A stretch of 52,949 bases of DNA from an uncultured Clostridia bacterium (GTDB lineage Bacteria; Bacillota; Clostridia; Peptostreptococcales; Anaerovoracaceae): NCBI GenBank assembly GCA_934271235.1, contig CAKQQT010000022.1, positions 1-52,949 on the forward strand, in the 5' to 3' direction. Both the position numbers and the translations under genes were made by a program. Positions 43,755-52,931 of this stretch are shown in pieces; within the stretch, counting starts at the first letter, position 1, and every line of letters starts with the position of its first letter. The notes under the pieces were generated by a model. That model was not told the origin of the DNA and made no database searches. It was given only the letters and a program-made list of their open reading frames with translations.

Positions 43755-46700
43755 TTAGGCGGTGACTTCTGAAGAGGCTTCTTCCTCCCGCAGGTTCTTG
43801 TGCGCCGTGGCCATCATCAGCTTGATCCGGTTGAGCTGGTTGACGTTGCTGGCGCCCGGATCATAGTCGATTGCCACGATATTGGCTTTCGGGAAACGTT
43901 CGCGGATCGCTTTCATCATGCCTTTTCCGGTCACGTGGTTCGGCAGACAGGCGAATGGCTGCAGGCAGGCGATGTTGGTAGCGCCGTCCTTGATCAGCTC
44001 GATCATTTCGCCGGTCAGGAGCCAGCCTTCGCCGCACTGATTGCCGATAGAGGCGATCTGAGACGCTTCTTCGGCCGTCTTTTCGATACGGGACGGCTCT
44101 TCAAAGCGCCGACTTTCCCGCAGTGCTTTCCGCAGCGGTTTGCGGAACTGTTCGATCAGATCGATGCCGATTTTGTTCAGCTTATACTGTTTATACGAAC
44201 CGGACAGGTTTTCATAATTGAACTTCTTGCTGTACATGCCGTAAAGGAAGAAATCCACCAGATCCAGCACGACGGCTTCTCCGCCCTCTTTTTCGATGAT
44301 ATCGACGATGTTGTTGTTGGCGTCCGGATGATATTTGACCAGGATCTCGCCGACAACGCCGACTTTTGGCTTTTTGATATCTTTGAGCGGCATGGTGTCG
44401 TACTCCCGGACGATCTCGCGGATCAGCCGTTTGTAAGTGCTGATCTTACCGTCGCGGCAGTTTTCGAAAATGCGAGCCTCATATTTTTTCATGATCGCTT
44501 CCGCGGCACCCGGCACCTCTTCATAAGGTCTGGTCGCGTACAGCAGCCGCTGGAACAGATCGCCGTACATCGCCGCGATCAGCAGACGCTTGGCCATCGG
44601 CGCGTCGATCTTGAAGCCCGGGTTGCTTTCCAGTCCTGCCATGTTAAAGGAAACCACCGGGACTTGTTCCATGCCGAGGTCCTTGAGCGCCTTGCGCAGC
44701 AGCGCGATATAGTTGCTGGCTCTGCACCCGCCGCCCGTCTGCGACATCACCAGTGCCGTCCGGTCGAGATCATACTCGCCGGATTTGAGCGTACTGATCA
44801 TCTTGCCCAGTGTCACCAGCGTCGGATAGCAGGCGTCGTTGTTGACATATTTGAGTCCCTCGTCCACGGCGTGTTTGTCGACTGTCGGAATGACCACCGC
44901 GCGATAGCCGCTTGCCTTGAGCGCGACCTCCAGGTATTGGAAATGCACCGGTGACATCTGCGGGATCAGCAGCGTATAGTCTTTCCGCATTTCTTTGGTA
45001 AAGTACTTACGCGTATACGGTTTCAGATTATGGATCGCCTTGACGCCGTTCTTATCCCGTTCCTCCATGGCTGCCGCCAGAGAACGGATGCGGATGCGCA
45101 CCGCACCGAGGTTGTTGCCCTCGTCGATCTTGAGCAGCGTGTAGAGCTTATTGGATTTTTCCAAGATCTCTTCCACTTGATCGGTCGTGACCGCGTCAAC
45201 GCCGCAGCCGAAGGAATTCAGCTGTACCAGTTCCACGCCGTCATGCTGGCAGACATAATCCGCCGCCCGGTACAGTCTGGAATGGTAAGCCCACTGATCC
45301 AGAACGCGGATCGGCCTTGGGAGCTTGCCCATATGGCAGACGGAATCTTCCGACAATACCACCATGTCGTAAGAAGTGATCATCTTGTCGATGCCGTGAT
45401 TGATCTCGGTATCCAGATGATACGGTCTGCCGGAGAGCACGATCGCTTTTTTGTTGTGTTCTCTGGCATAAGCTGCCGCACGCTCGCCCTCCGCTTCCAC
45501 ATCGCGTTTGAACGCGAGCTGCTCTGTTCTGGCTGCTTCGACGGCTTCTTTGACTTCTTTTTTGGTGATCCCTTTTGCCTTGAGTATCTCATACATCCGC
45601 GGGATCAGGCGGCTGTCGTCATCATACGGTACGAACGGATGCGAAAATTCCACGTCGTTCTCCGTAAACACTTCATTCATATTGTTGGCGATGACCTCCG
45701 GATACGTCGCGACGATCGGACAGTTGTAATGATTCTGCGCGTCTTTGGTCTCCCACTGCTCATAATTGATGCAAGGATAGAAGATCCATTTTTCGCCCAT
45801 TTCCACCAAAGTCTTGATGTGTCCGTGCACCAGCTTGGCCGGATAGCACGCGGTATCGGAAGAGATCGTATCCATGCCCTTTTCGTAAAGTTCCTTGGAA
45901 GACATCGGGGAAAGTACCACGCGGTATCCCAGCTTGTTAAAGAACGTGAACCAGAACGGATAGTCCTCATACATGTTCAGGACACGCGGCAGCGCCACAT
46001 GACCGCGCACGGCTTCGCTCTCCGGCAGCGGCTGATAGCTGAACAGCCGTTTCAGCTTGTAAGCGTACAGGTTCGGCAGATCTTTCGCCTTATTCTCTTT
46101 TCCCGCGCCTTTCTCGCAGCGATTGCCGGTTACAAACCGTTCGCCGTCATTGAAGCGCGTGATCGTCAGCATACACTGGTTCTCGCAGCCTCTGCACCTT
46201 GCGTTGGAGCTTCCGGCGTGGAACTTCTGCACTTTTGCGAGCGGCAGGATACTCGATACATGGCCGTAATGCCAGTTGGTCTTGGAATGCAACGCGCAGC
46301 CGTAAGCGCCCATCAGGCCGGCGATATCCGGACGCACGACTTCCTTGCCGAGCACCTTTTCGATCGCCCGCAGGACCGACTCGTTGAGGAACGTTCCTCC
46401 CTGCACGACGATCTTTTCTCCGGCTTCGTCCGGATTACGCAGCTTGATGACTTTGTACAGCGCGTTCTTGATGACCGAATAAGACAGGCCGGCCGCGATG
46501 TCGCCGATGCTCGCGCCCTCTTTCTGTGCCTGCTTGACCATCGAATTCATGAATACCGTACAGCGCGTGCCCAGATCCACCGGATTCTGCGACAGGAGTC
46601 CGACCTTCGCGAACTCCTCGACCGGCATATTGACCGATTTTGCGTAAGTTTCGATAAAGGACCCGCAGCCCGAAGAACAGGCTTCGTTGAGCATGATATG

Positions 46701-47999
46701 GTAGATCGCGCCGTCCTTGATGCGCATGCACTTCATATCCTGTCCGCCGATGTCGAGGATAAAGTCCACGCCCGGCAGGAATTCCTCGGCCGCCTTATAA
46801 TGCGCCATCGTTTCGATGATGCCGTGATCCGCGTTGAAACCGGCCTTGATCAGCCCCTCGCCGTAACCGGTCACGGTCGTATTTGCGATGTAGCATTCCT
46901 CCGGCATCTGCCGATACAGTTCTTCCAGCAGCTGTTTGGTCGCTTCCAGCGGGTTGCCCTCGTTATTGCGGTAGAACGAATAGACCAGCTTTTCATTCTG
47001 GTCGATCAGCGCGGCTTTGGTCGTTGTCGAACCGGCGTCGATACCCAGGAAAAGAGGCCCTCTGCAGGCTGCGAGGTCACGTCTGGCGATCTTCGCCTTT
47101 GCGTGGCGCTCACAAAACTCCCGATATTCCGTTTCATCACAAAACAGCGGTTCTACCCGCTTGGTCACGCAATCGGCCAGCGGATCGACCGCATCGATCT
47201 TTTCGATCAGGCGGCTGAGACGCACGTTCTCTTTGTCCTCCGCCATAAAAGCTGCGCCGAGCGCTACGAAGTATTTGGAGTTTTCCGGGAAGATCACATC
47301 TTCCGGCGCCAGCTGCAGCGTCTGGATGAAACGTTTGCGCAGCTCGGATAAGTACGTCAGCGGTCCGCCCAAAAAGGCGACCTTGCCGGTGATCTTATGT
47401 CCGCAGGCCAGTCCGCTGATCGTCTGGTTGACGACCGCCTGGAAAATGGAAGCTGCCAGGTTTTCGATCGGCGCGCCCTCGTTGATCAGCGGTTGGATAT
47501 CCGTTTTGGCAAACACGCCGCAGCGCGCCGCGATCGGATAAATCACGGAATAGTTCTTAGCGGCTTCGTTGAGTCCGTCGCCGTCTGTATTTAAAAGGAT
47601 CGCCATCTGGTCGATGAACGCGCCGGTCCCGCCCGCGCAGGTGCCGTTCATCCTCTGTTCGACCGAGGCTCCGAAATAGGTGATCTTCGCGTCTTCCCCG
47701 CCCAGCTCGATGACCACATCGGTCTGCGGGATCAGTTTCTGTACCGCCAGCGAGCAGGTGATGACCTCCTGCTCAAACTTCGCGCCGATCTTATCCGCCA
47801 GCGCCAATCCGCCGGAACCGGTGATGACCACCTTCACGTCCACGTCACCGATCTCATTCTGCATTTTTGTGAGCAGCTCACTTACCTTGTCAAAGACACT
47901 CGACATGTGACGTTCATATTTCTGATACAGGATCTCGCCCTGCTCATTTAATAATACAAGTTTTACTGTTGTTGAACCAACGTCAATTCCAAGTCTCAT
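43755..47999 (-). CDS. Giant acyl-CoA dehydratase activase-like ATPase (BadF x2 + DUF2229)
   Basis: 1414 aa. Two ASKHA/BadF-type ATPase domains: [14 protein letters not shown] at the N-terminus and [14 protein letters not shown] near 320, each with a cysteine site ([22 protein letters not shown]) like that binding the bridging [4Fe-4S] cluster in Hgd[10 protein letters not shown] motif near 605 starts the DUF2229 part; the C-terminal region resembles HgdB-type dehydratase subunits ([17 protein letters not shown]). Such full-length proteins are common in Clostridia but their reaction is not established. GAGGGG 4 nt before ATG. Stands alone, with no dehydratase genes adjacent. Confidence 0.85.
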   Translation of the reverse strand: MRLGIDVGSTTVKLVLLNEQGEILYQKYERHMSSVFDKVSELLTKMQNEIGDVDVKVVITGSGGLALADKIGAKFEQEVITCSLAVQKLIPQTDVVIELGGEDAKITYFGASVEQRMNGTCAGGTGAFIDQMAILLNTDGDGLNEAAKNYSVIYPIAARCGVFAKTDIQPLINEGAPIENLAASIFQAVVNQTISGLACGHKITGKVAFLGGPLTYLSELRKRFIQTLQLAPEDVIFPENSKYFVALGAAFMAEDKENVRLSRLIEKIDAVDPLADCVTKRVEPLFCDETEYREFCERHAKAKIARRDLAACRGPLFLGIDAGSTTTKAALIDQNEKLVYSFYRNNEGNPLEATKQLLEELYRQMPEECYIANTTVTGYGEGLIKAGFNADHGIIETMAHYKAAEEFLPGVDFILDIGGQDMKCMRIKDGAIYHIMLNEACSSGCGSFIETYAKSVNMPVEEFAKVGLLSQNPVDLGTRCTVFMNSMVKQAQKEGASIGDIAAGLSYSVIKNALYKVIKLRNPDEAGEKIVVQGGTFLNESVLRAIEKVLGKEVVRPDIAGLMGAYGCALHSKTNWHYGHVSSILPLAKVQKFHAGSSNARCRGCENQCMLTITRFNDGERFVTGNRCEKGAGKENKAKDLPNLYAYKLKRLFSYQPLPESEAVRGHVALPRVLNMYEDYPFWFTFFNKLGYRVVLSPMSSKELYEKGMDTISSDTACYPAKLVHGHIKTLVEMGEKWIFYPCINYEQWETKDAQNHYNCPIVATYPEVIANNMNEVFTENDVEFSHPFVPYDDDSRLIPRMYEILKAKGITKKEVKEAVEAARTEQLAFKRDVEAEGERAAAYAREHNKKAIVLSGRPYHLDTEINHGIDKMITSYDMVVLSEDSVCHMGKLPRPIRVLDQWAYHSRLYRAADYVCQHDGVELVQLNSFGCGVDAVTTDQVEEILEKSNKLYTLLKIDEGNNLGAVRIRIRSLAAAMEERDKNGVKAIHNLKPYTRKYFTKEMRKDYTLLIPQMSPVHFQYLEVALKASGYRAVVIPTVDKHAVDEGLKYVNNDACYPTLVTLGKMISTLKSGEYDLDRTALVMSQTGGGCRASNYIALLRKALKDLGMEQVPVVSFNMAGLESNPGFKIDAPMAKRLLIAAMYGDLFQRLLYATRPYEEVPGAAEAIMKKYEARIFENCRDGKISTYKRLIREIVREYDTMPLKDIKKPKVGVVGEILVKYHPDANNNIVDIIEKEGGEAVVLDLVDFFLYGMYSKKFNYENLSGSYKQYKLNKIGIDLIEQFRKPLRKALRESRRFEEPSRIEKTAEEASQIASIGNQCGEGWLLTGEMIELIKDGATNIACLQPFACLPNHVTGKGMMKAIRERFPKANIVAIDYDPGASNVNQLNRIKLMMATAHKNLREEEASSEVTA

Positions 48000-48109
48000 A
48001 GTTCCCCTCGTTATGTATTTACTAATCTGTCTTTTGATCTCGGATGGATCCCGATGCAGGATCCTCCGTTATCAGTTTACCACCAAACCCCGTTAAAAGA
48101 GCGTTAAGG

Positions 48110-48139
48110 TTGACAGCCTCCCCGGTTTTCCCGTATACT
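48110..48139 (+). promoter_or_regulatory. Promoter of the YkgJ-type gene, leaderless layout
   Basis: TTGACA (48110-48115), 18 nt, TATACT (48134-48139). Only 7 nt separate the -10 from the ATG at 48147, so transcription should start at or next to the start codon. Confidence 0.75.
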
Positions 48140-48146
48140 GATAGAT

Positions 48147-48737
48147 ATGAGATCTACCATCAAAAAAAGAACCTGGAAAGCCATTTATCGGCTTCTTGAC
48201 CGCGTCAGTCCCCTTGACGGAGACTGCGGCAAACTCTGCGGCGCGGTCTGCTGCACCTGCGAGGGCAGCGACAGTCAGGAGCAGGCAGAACTCGGCATTT
48301 ATCTTTATCCCGGTGAGGAAAAGATCCACAGCAGAAAGGACGACTGGTTAACATGGACTGTGGAAGACGCCGACGATTTTGAATTTCCCGACTCCTGGCA
48401 CGGCAATGTCTATTTTGTGAAATGTAAAACTCCGCCTCTTTGTCCGCGAAAGGAGCGGCCGCTGCAATGCAGGACCTACCCGCTTTCGCCGTATATCAGC
48501 GAGGACGGAGTTCTGGAACTTATTTATAATTTTGAGGACCTGCCTTATACCTGCCCTCTGATCGAGGAGGAGATCCCCCTCCATGACGATTTTTGCAAAG
48601 CGACCTATACGGTCTGGGCACATCTCCTGCGCGACCCGCTCATCTTTGATCTGATCGAAGCGGACAGCCGCGCGCTGGACGCGGGATTTCCGGATATCGA
48701 AGCGTCGGATTCAGACTTACCGCACGCCGAGCTTTGA
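48147..48737 (+). CDS. YkgJ-family CxxCxxCC metal-binding protein
   Basis: 196 aa. Cysteine motifs CGKLCGAVCCTCEG (about 27-40) and, further on, CKTPPLCPRKERPLQCRTYP fit the zinc/iron-chelating YkgJ/FliB-type family. The function in Firmicutes is unknown. There is no Shine-Dalgarno, and the promoter leaves no leader; no other in-frame ATG precedes the conserved region, so a leaderless mRNA is likely. The 3' end overlaps the convergent MATE gene by 21 nt. Confidence 0.8.
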   Translation: MRSTIKKRTWKAIYRLLDRVSPLDGDCGKLCGAVCCTCEGSDSQEQAELGIYLYPGEEKIHSRKDDWLTWTVEDADDFEFPDSWHGNVYFVKCKTPPLCPRKERPLQCRTYPLSPYISEDGVLELIYNFEDLPYTCPLIEEEIPLHDDFCKATYTVWAHLLRDPLIFDLIEADSRALDAGFPDIEASDSDLPHAEL

Positions 48738-50162
48738 GATCTCGTTCCGGTAGAGATGCCGCAGCATCAGTGCGCTGTAAGTGAGACCCAGGACTTCCGC
48801 AAGCGGAAAGGCTGCCCAGGATAAGGTCACGCCGCCGATGCGGATGAGAATAAAGGCCAGCGGCAGGATACCGACCAGCTGCCGGATGATCGAGCAGATC
48901 AGACTGTAAACGCCGTGTCCCGTTCCCTGGAACAAGGTCCCGGTGATGATGCCGAATGCGGCCGGAATAAAGCAGATACTGATGATGCGCAGCGCCGGAA
49001 TGCCGATCTCCAGCATCGCGTCGGAAGCATCGAACATCAAAAGCAGCTGTTTCGGAACAGCCTGGAACAAGATCAGTCCCAGCGTCATGACGATCAGCGC
49101 GATCTTTAAGGCCTCCCGATAGGTTTCCATCAGGCGGTCTTTTTTTGCCGCTCCATAGTTATAACCCATGATCGGCATCGCTCCCTGATTGAGCCCGAAT
49201 ACCGGCATGAACACAAACGACTGGATCTTGAAGTAGACGCCGAGCACCGCGACCGCCGTTGTGGAATAGACCACCAGGATCATATTGTAGAAGATGATCA
49301 TCACCGATCCGATCGACTGCATGACGATGGACGGCAGACCGACCTTGTAAATGTCCGCTACGATGCCCCAGTTGAATTTGAAGCCTTTTACTCGGATATT
49401 TACCAGATGTTCCCCTCTGAAAATGACCACCGCGCCGACCATCATGCCGCAAAACTGTCCGGTGATCGTCGCGATCGCCGCTCCTGCGACTTCCAGGCGC
49501 GGAGCGCCGAGCAGTCCGAAGATCAGGATCGGATCCAGAATGATGTTGACCACTGCGCCGGTCAGGCTGCAGATCATCGGAGCGATCATGTTTCCGGTCG
49601 ACTGCAGGATCTTTTCAAATACGACCTGCATATTCAGGAAGAAAGATCCGATGCAGACGATCTGCATATAGATCGCTGCCTGCTCATAAATATAGCTTCC
49701 TTTTTCGGCATAACCGGAAACAAAAATACCGGTAAAACATACACCGATAATCAAAAATACCAGATAATTAAAGACTCCGATCCGAAGTCCCGTGCTCGCT
49801 GCCTGATCGGCCTCGGCCTGTCTGTGCGCGCCGAGACGTCTTGCGATCAGAGAGTTGATCCCCACGCCGCTGCCGACCGAAAGCGCGATGATCAGCATCT
49901 GCATCGGATTGACGATGGATACCGCCGTCAAAGCGTCTTCGCTGAGTTTCGCTACGAAAATACTGTCTACGATATTATAGAGCGCGCTGATGGTCATCGA
50001 CAAGATCGCCGGCCAGGCCATACCCAAAAGCAGCGGCCGGATCGGAAGCACGCCCATCTTGTTTTCCTGCGCAGTTTCCGGCTGCACGGTTTCCGGCTGC
50101 GCGGTTTCCGGCTGCACGGTTTCCGGCTGCGCGGCCGCGTCGATTTGGTTCATTTCTTTCAT
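48717..50162 (-). CDS. MATE-family efflux transporter
   Basis: 481 aa. After a polar N-terminus of about 35 residues containing four copies of QPET(A/V), twelve helices follow with MATE features: MAWPAILSMTISALYNIVDS, IARRLGAHRQAEADQ and NQGAMPIMGYNYGAAKKDR (second-half motif). Exports drugs or metabolites with a cation gradient; substrate unknown. The start at 50162 follows GAGGGGG by 6-9 nt. Promoter TTGAAT-17-TATAAT upstream overlaps the divergent prfC promoter. Confidence 0.92.
   Translation of the reverse strand: MKEMNQIDAAAQPETVQPETAQPETVQPETAQENKMGVLPIRPLLLGMAWPAILSMTISALYNIVDSIFVAKLSEDALTAVSIVNPMQMLIIALSVGSGVGINSLIARRLGAHRQAEADQAASTGLRIGVFNYLVFLIIGVCFTGIFVSGYAEKGSYIYEQAAIYMQIVCIGSFFLNMQVVFEKILQSTGNMIAPMICSLTGAVVNIILDPILIFGLLGAPRLEVAGAAIATITGQFCGMMVGAVVIFRGEHLVNIRVKGFKFNWGIVADIYKVGLPSIVMQSIGSVMIIFYNMILVVYSTTAVAVLGVYFKIQSFVFMPVFGLNQGAMPIMGYNYGAAKKDRLMETYREALKIALIVMTLGLILFQAVPKQLLLMFDASDAMLEIGIPALRIISICFIPAAFGIITGTLFQGTGHGVYSLICSIIRQLVGILPLAFILIRIGGVTLSWAAFPLAEVLGLTYSALMLRHLYRNEISKLGVR
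50071..50130 (-). repeat. 30-bp tandem repeat in the MATE gene
   Basis: Two copies (50071-50100, 50101-50130) differing at one base, each made of two 15-bp units with core GTTTCCGGCTGC. They encode the repeated QPETA/QPETV stretch in the cytoplasmic N-terminus. Unit length is a multiple of three, so copy changes would keep the frame. Confidence 0.9.
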
Positions 50163-50257
50163 GCTGTTCCCCCTCGTTATCCGTTTGTATAAGATGTACA
50201 TTTCCTGCTCGCGGCAAAGGACACGCGGCAAAGAAATTGTTCATTTCGTAAAGATAT

Positions 50258-50286
50258 ATTATATAATATTCTGTTTACAAATTCAA
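50258..50286 (-). promoter_or_regulatory. MATE gene promoter
   Basis: TTGAAT (50281-50286), 17 nt, TATAAT (50258-50263) on the minus strand. Its -35 is next to that of prfC on the other strand. Confidence 0.6.
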
Positions 50287-50301
50287 GATTTATGGTATGA
50301 T
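50274..50301 (+). promoter_or_regulatory. prfC promoter
   Basis: TTTACA (50274-50279), 16 nt, TATGAT (50296-50301), about 72 nt before the prfC start. Confidence 0.55.
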
Positions 50302-50373
50302 ATTTGATGTGAAGATTTGGTGAGCATCGCTTGCTTCCCATCGCACGACAAAATTTTCGAGAAAGAGGTCTCT

Positions 50374-51993
50374 ATGACTACCAGATTAGAAGAAATACAA
50401 AAAAGACGCATCTTCGGCATCATCTCTCACCCGGATGCCGGTAAGACCACATTGACAGAAAAGCTGCTGCTGCACGGAGGCGCTATCCGCGAAGCCGGAA
50501 CGGTCAAAGCACGCAGAAACAGCAAATTCGCGACCTCGGACTGGATGGAGATCGAAAAGCAGAGAGGGATCTCTGTCACCTCCTCCGTCATGCAGTTTGA
50601 ATACGCCGGTAAGGTGATCTCCATCATGGACACGCCGGGCCACAACGATTTCGGCGAGGATACTTACCGGATCCTGACCTCGGTAGACAGCGCGGTCATG
50701 GTCATCGACGGCGCCAAGGGTATCGAGGCGCAGACCAAAAAACTGTTCAAAGTCTGCTCCATGCGCGGGATCCCGATCTTTACCTTTATCAATAAACTCG
50801 ACCGTGAGACTAAGGAACCGTTTGATCTCGTACAGGAACTGGAAGACGTGCTGGGATTGCCGTCCGTCCCGGTCTCCTGGCCGATCGGCAACGGCATGAA
50901 CTTTGAGGGCATCTACGACCTGCTCAAAAACGAGGTCCACCTCTATAAAGCCGGCAAGCAGACCAAGACCCTGCAGCTCGGACCGGACGGCGTGTTCGGA
51001 CCGGAACTCGAAAATGAGATCGCGGGCTATAACCTTTCCGCGCTGCGCGATGAGATTGAGCTGATCCAAGGCGCAGGCAACGAATTTGACATGGAACTGG
51101 TCTCCAAAGGCAAGCTGTCTCCGGTCTTCTTCGGTTCTGCCCTTGCGGATTTCGGCACGATCCCGTTCCTAGAGCACTTTTTGGAGATGTCGCCTGCACC
51201 CGGCCCGCGCAAGACCACGACCGGTGAAGTACAGCCGACCGATGACTTTTTCAGCGGCTTTATCTTCAAGATCCAGGCGAACATGAACCCGGCGCACCGC
51301 GATCGGCTGGCGTTCTTCCGCATCTGCTCCGGTACCTTCACCCGCGGCATGAGCGTGCGTCTCTCTCGGACCGGCAAGGAAATGAAGCTGGCGCAGTCTA
51401 CCATGCTGATGGCCAACGAACGAGAAAACGTGGAAACCGCGATCGCAGGCGATATCATCGGTATCTACGATACCGGCAACTATCAGATCGGCGATACCCT
51501 GACCACCACAAAAGAACCGCTGTTCTTTGAACCGCTTCCGACGTTCCCGCCGGAGCTGTTCTCACTCGTCACGCCGAAAGATACCATGAAGGCGAAGCAG
51601 TTCCAGAAAGGCGTCGCGCAGCTCGCGCAGGAAGGCGCTATTCAGGTCTACCGCAATCAGTATAATGAAGTTGTCATCGGCGCGGTCGGTCAGCTGCAGT
51701 TTGAAGTGTTCGAGTACCGTCTCAAGAACGAATACAACGCGCAGGTGCGCATGGATCGTCTGGACTTCTCGACCGCCAGATGGGTGCAGATCGACGCGGA
51801 TCCAAACTCCCGTGACTACGCTGCCGCCCTCGAAAAAGTCAAGGACGTGCTCGATTCCAGGACCATGTTGGTCTTCGACCACTTCGAGCGCCCGATCATC
51901 CTCTTCGCCAACCAGTTCACCCTGCAGTACTTCTGCGAGAAACATAAGGATATCAAACTGATGGAAGCTCTGGACGTACAGAATCAGTATTGA
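50374..51993 (+). CDS. prfC: Peptide chain release factor 3
   Basis: 539 aa translational GTPase. G1 SHPDAGKTTLTEKLL, switch II MDTPGHNDFGEDTYR, G4 FINKLDRE; EF-G-like domains II and III follow (about 300-520), ending YFCEKHKDIKLMEALD. Releases RF1/RF2 from the ribosome. The start at 50374 has AGAGG five nt upstream; the open frame extends 19 codons further without a ribosome site. Confidence 0.96.
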   Translation: MTTRLEEIQKRRIFGIISHPDAGKTTLTEKLLLHGGAIREAGTVKARRNSKFATSDWMEIEKQRGISVTSSVMQFEYAGKVISIMDTPGHNDFGEDTYRILTSVDSAVMVIDGAKGIEAQTKKLFKVCSMRGIPIFTFINKLDRETKEPFDLVQELEDVLGLPSVPVSWPIGNGMNFEGIYDLLKNEVHLYKAGKQTKTLQLGPDGVFGPELENEIAGYNLSALRDEIELIQGAGNEFDMELVSKGKLSPVFFGSALADFGTIPFLEHFLEMSPAPGPRKTTTGEVQPTDDFFSGFIFKIQANMNPAHRDRLAFFRICSGTFTRGMSVRLSRTGKEMKLAQSTMLMANERENVETAIAGDIIGIYDTGNYQIGDTLTTTKEPLFFEPLPTFPPELFSLVTPKDTMKAKQFQKGVAQLAQEGAIQVYRNQYNEVVIGAVGQLQFEVFEYRLKNEYNAQVRMDRLDFSTARWVQIDADPNSRDYAAALEKVKDVLDSRTMLVFDHFERPIILFANQFTLQYFCEKHKDIKLMEALDVQNQY

Positions 51994-52063
51994 CCACGAG
52001 GCGATAGACGGTAGATGACAAACGATACCCGATAAACGATAAGCAGCAAGAGCGACAAGCAAG

Positions 52064-52108
52064 AAACCGGATGCAGACTTGCCATACAAGGCAAACCGCA
52101 CCCGGTTT
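52064..52108 (+). repeat. 45-bp hairpin repeat, copy 1 (prfC terminator)
   Basis: AAACCGG..CCGGTTT with inner TTGCC/GGCAA and TGC.G/CGCA pairs; followed by TGTTTTTT on the plus strand, so it can terminate prfC. It differs at one base from the copy at 52625-52669 in the same orientation. Confidence 0.8.
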
Positions 52109-52204
52109 TGTTTTTTACTTTTGACTCGAATTTGATCTATTTACGGATCTGCTTATGGACCTGCAAGCCCGATACTGGCAGCCGCACGGCAATGCGACAG
52201 TGTA

Positions 52205-52252
52205 ACGATACAACGATGCGACGATACAACGACGAGACGATACAACGATGAG
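52205..52252. repeat. 16-bp tandem repeat, three copies
   Basis: Units at 52205-52220, 52221-52236 and 52237-52252 share ACGATACAACGA and vary in the last four bases. Degenerate ACGATA-like words continue on both sides (52010-52060, 52253-52300). No coding frame is convincing. Confidence 0.8.
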
Positions 52253-52304
52253 ACAACACGATGATGTGCAAACGTGACGAGGTAACAACGTGACGAAAAA
52301 TGAC

Positions 52305-52330
52305 CGATGTAGATAAAAACATCGTTTTTT
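52305..52330 (+). terminator. Hairpin with T-run
   Basis: CGATGT (52305-52310) pairs with ACATCG (52319-52324), then six T. A small terminator-like structure inside the gene-free tract 51994-52703. Confidence 0.35.
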
Positions 52331-52337
52331 CAATTAC

Positions 52338-52577
52338 ATATCCACAAGTCAAAGCAAGAATTTTACAGTCAATACAAAAACAGGTTTTCAATGTGCCCTT
52401 TTTTTCATTCCTCGCCGTGCAGGCTCTTTTACAAAGCCCTGTCCACACGCAAAAAATGTCGAAGAATATCGTAAAATGTCGAAAAGACTCAGGCTAGAGG
52501 ACTGACAGACCGTCAAGTGAGAAGCCCTCTGATCAAACGGTGGATAAGTAACTGAAAAAAGGCCTCATTTATCCATT
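52338..52577. promoter_or_regulatory. Cluster of DnaA-box-like and Spo0A-box-like sites
   Basis: ATATCCACA (52338-52346) and GGTGGATAA (52539-52547, other strand) each match the DnaA box TTATCCACA at 8 of 9 bases; TTATCCATT (52569-52577) at 7 of 9. Between them, TGTCGAA occurs at 52457-52463 and 52477-52483, exactly 20 bp apart, matching the Spo0A box core TGNCGAA. No gene start is near, so the role is unclear; chance is possible. Confidence 0.3.
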
Positions 52578-52624
52578 TGTACCTATTACAGCATCCTAAC
52601 TCTACTTCGAAAAAAGGAATTCAA

Positions 52625-52669
52625 AAACCGGATGCAGACTTGCCATACAGGGCAAACCGCACCCGGTTT
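52625..52669 (-). repeat. 45-bp hairpin repeat, copy 2 (terminator for the edge gene)
   Basis: Same element as 52064-52108. Read on the minus strand the stem ends CCGGTTTTTG, so here it would terminate the gene at 52704-52931 from the opposite side. Confidence 0.75.
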
Positions 52670-52703
52670 CGATTTTCGATCAATCCCCGTAGGTCCCCGT
52701 AAA

Positions 52704-52931
52704 CTATAATTCTTCAATTTCTTCTTTAGATAAGCCGGTATTTGCCGCGATCACTTCCAACGGAATGCCTGCTTTCTTTAAGCTTGCAGCGATTTCGAGT
52801 TGCTTTTTCTGTGCGCCGGCTTTCTCGCCATCGCTGAAGCCATTGTTAAAGCCGTCTTTTAACCCATCGTTGTAGGCTTCTTTGGCGCGGATCTCTGCGA
52901 ATTCTTCTGCTGTGATCTCTTGAAATAACAT
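52704..52931 (-). CDS. Rpn-nuclease C-terminal-like fragment at the window edge
   Basis: 75 aa from the ATG at 52931 (AGAGGTG 6 nt upstream); the frame stays open to the edge, so it may be the end of a longer gene. Glycine-spaced charged helix (GLKDGFNNGFSDGEKAG) followed by KKAGIPLEVIAANTGLSKEEIEEL, the tail typical of Rpn/PD-(D/E)XK recombination-promoting nuclease family proteins. The catalytic domain is not in view. Either a partial gene or a detached C-terminal piece with its own start. Confidence 0.5.
   Translation of the reverse strand: MLFQEITAEEFAEIRAKEAYNDGLKDGFNNGFSDGEKAGAQKKQLEIAASLKKAGIPLEVIAANTGLSKEEIEEL

Noticed and set aside
45030..47351. Plus-strand open frame of 773 codons opposite the 1414-aa ATPase gene
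   Set aside because: Antisense shadow; no family motifs, arginine/histidine-rich composition typical of such frames.
52205..52252. Possible CRISPR array
   Set aside because: Units are directly adjacent, without spacers, only 16 bp, and no cas genes are in the window.
52300..52497. 65-codon plus-strand frame in the repeat tract
   Set aside because: No ribosome site, starts inside a terminator-like hairpin, no recognisable motif.
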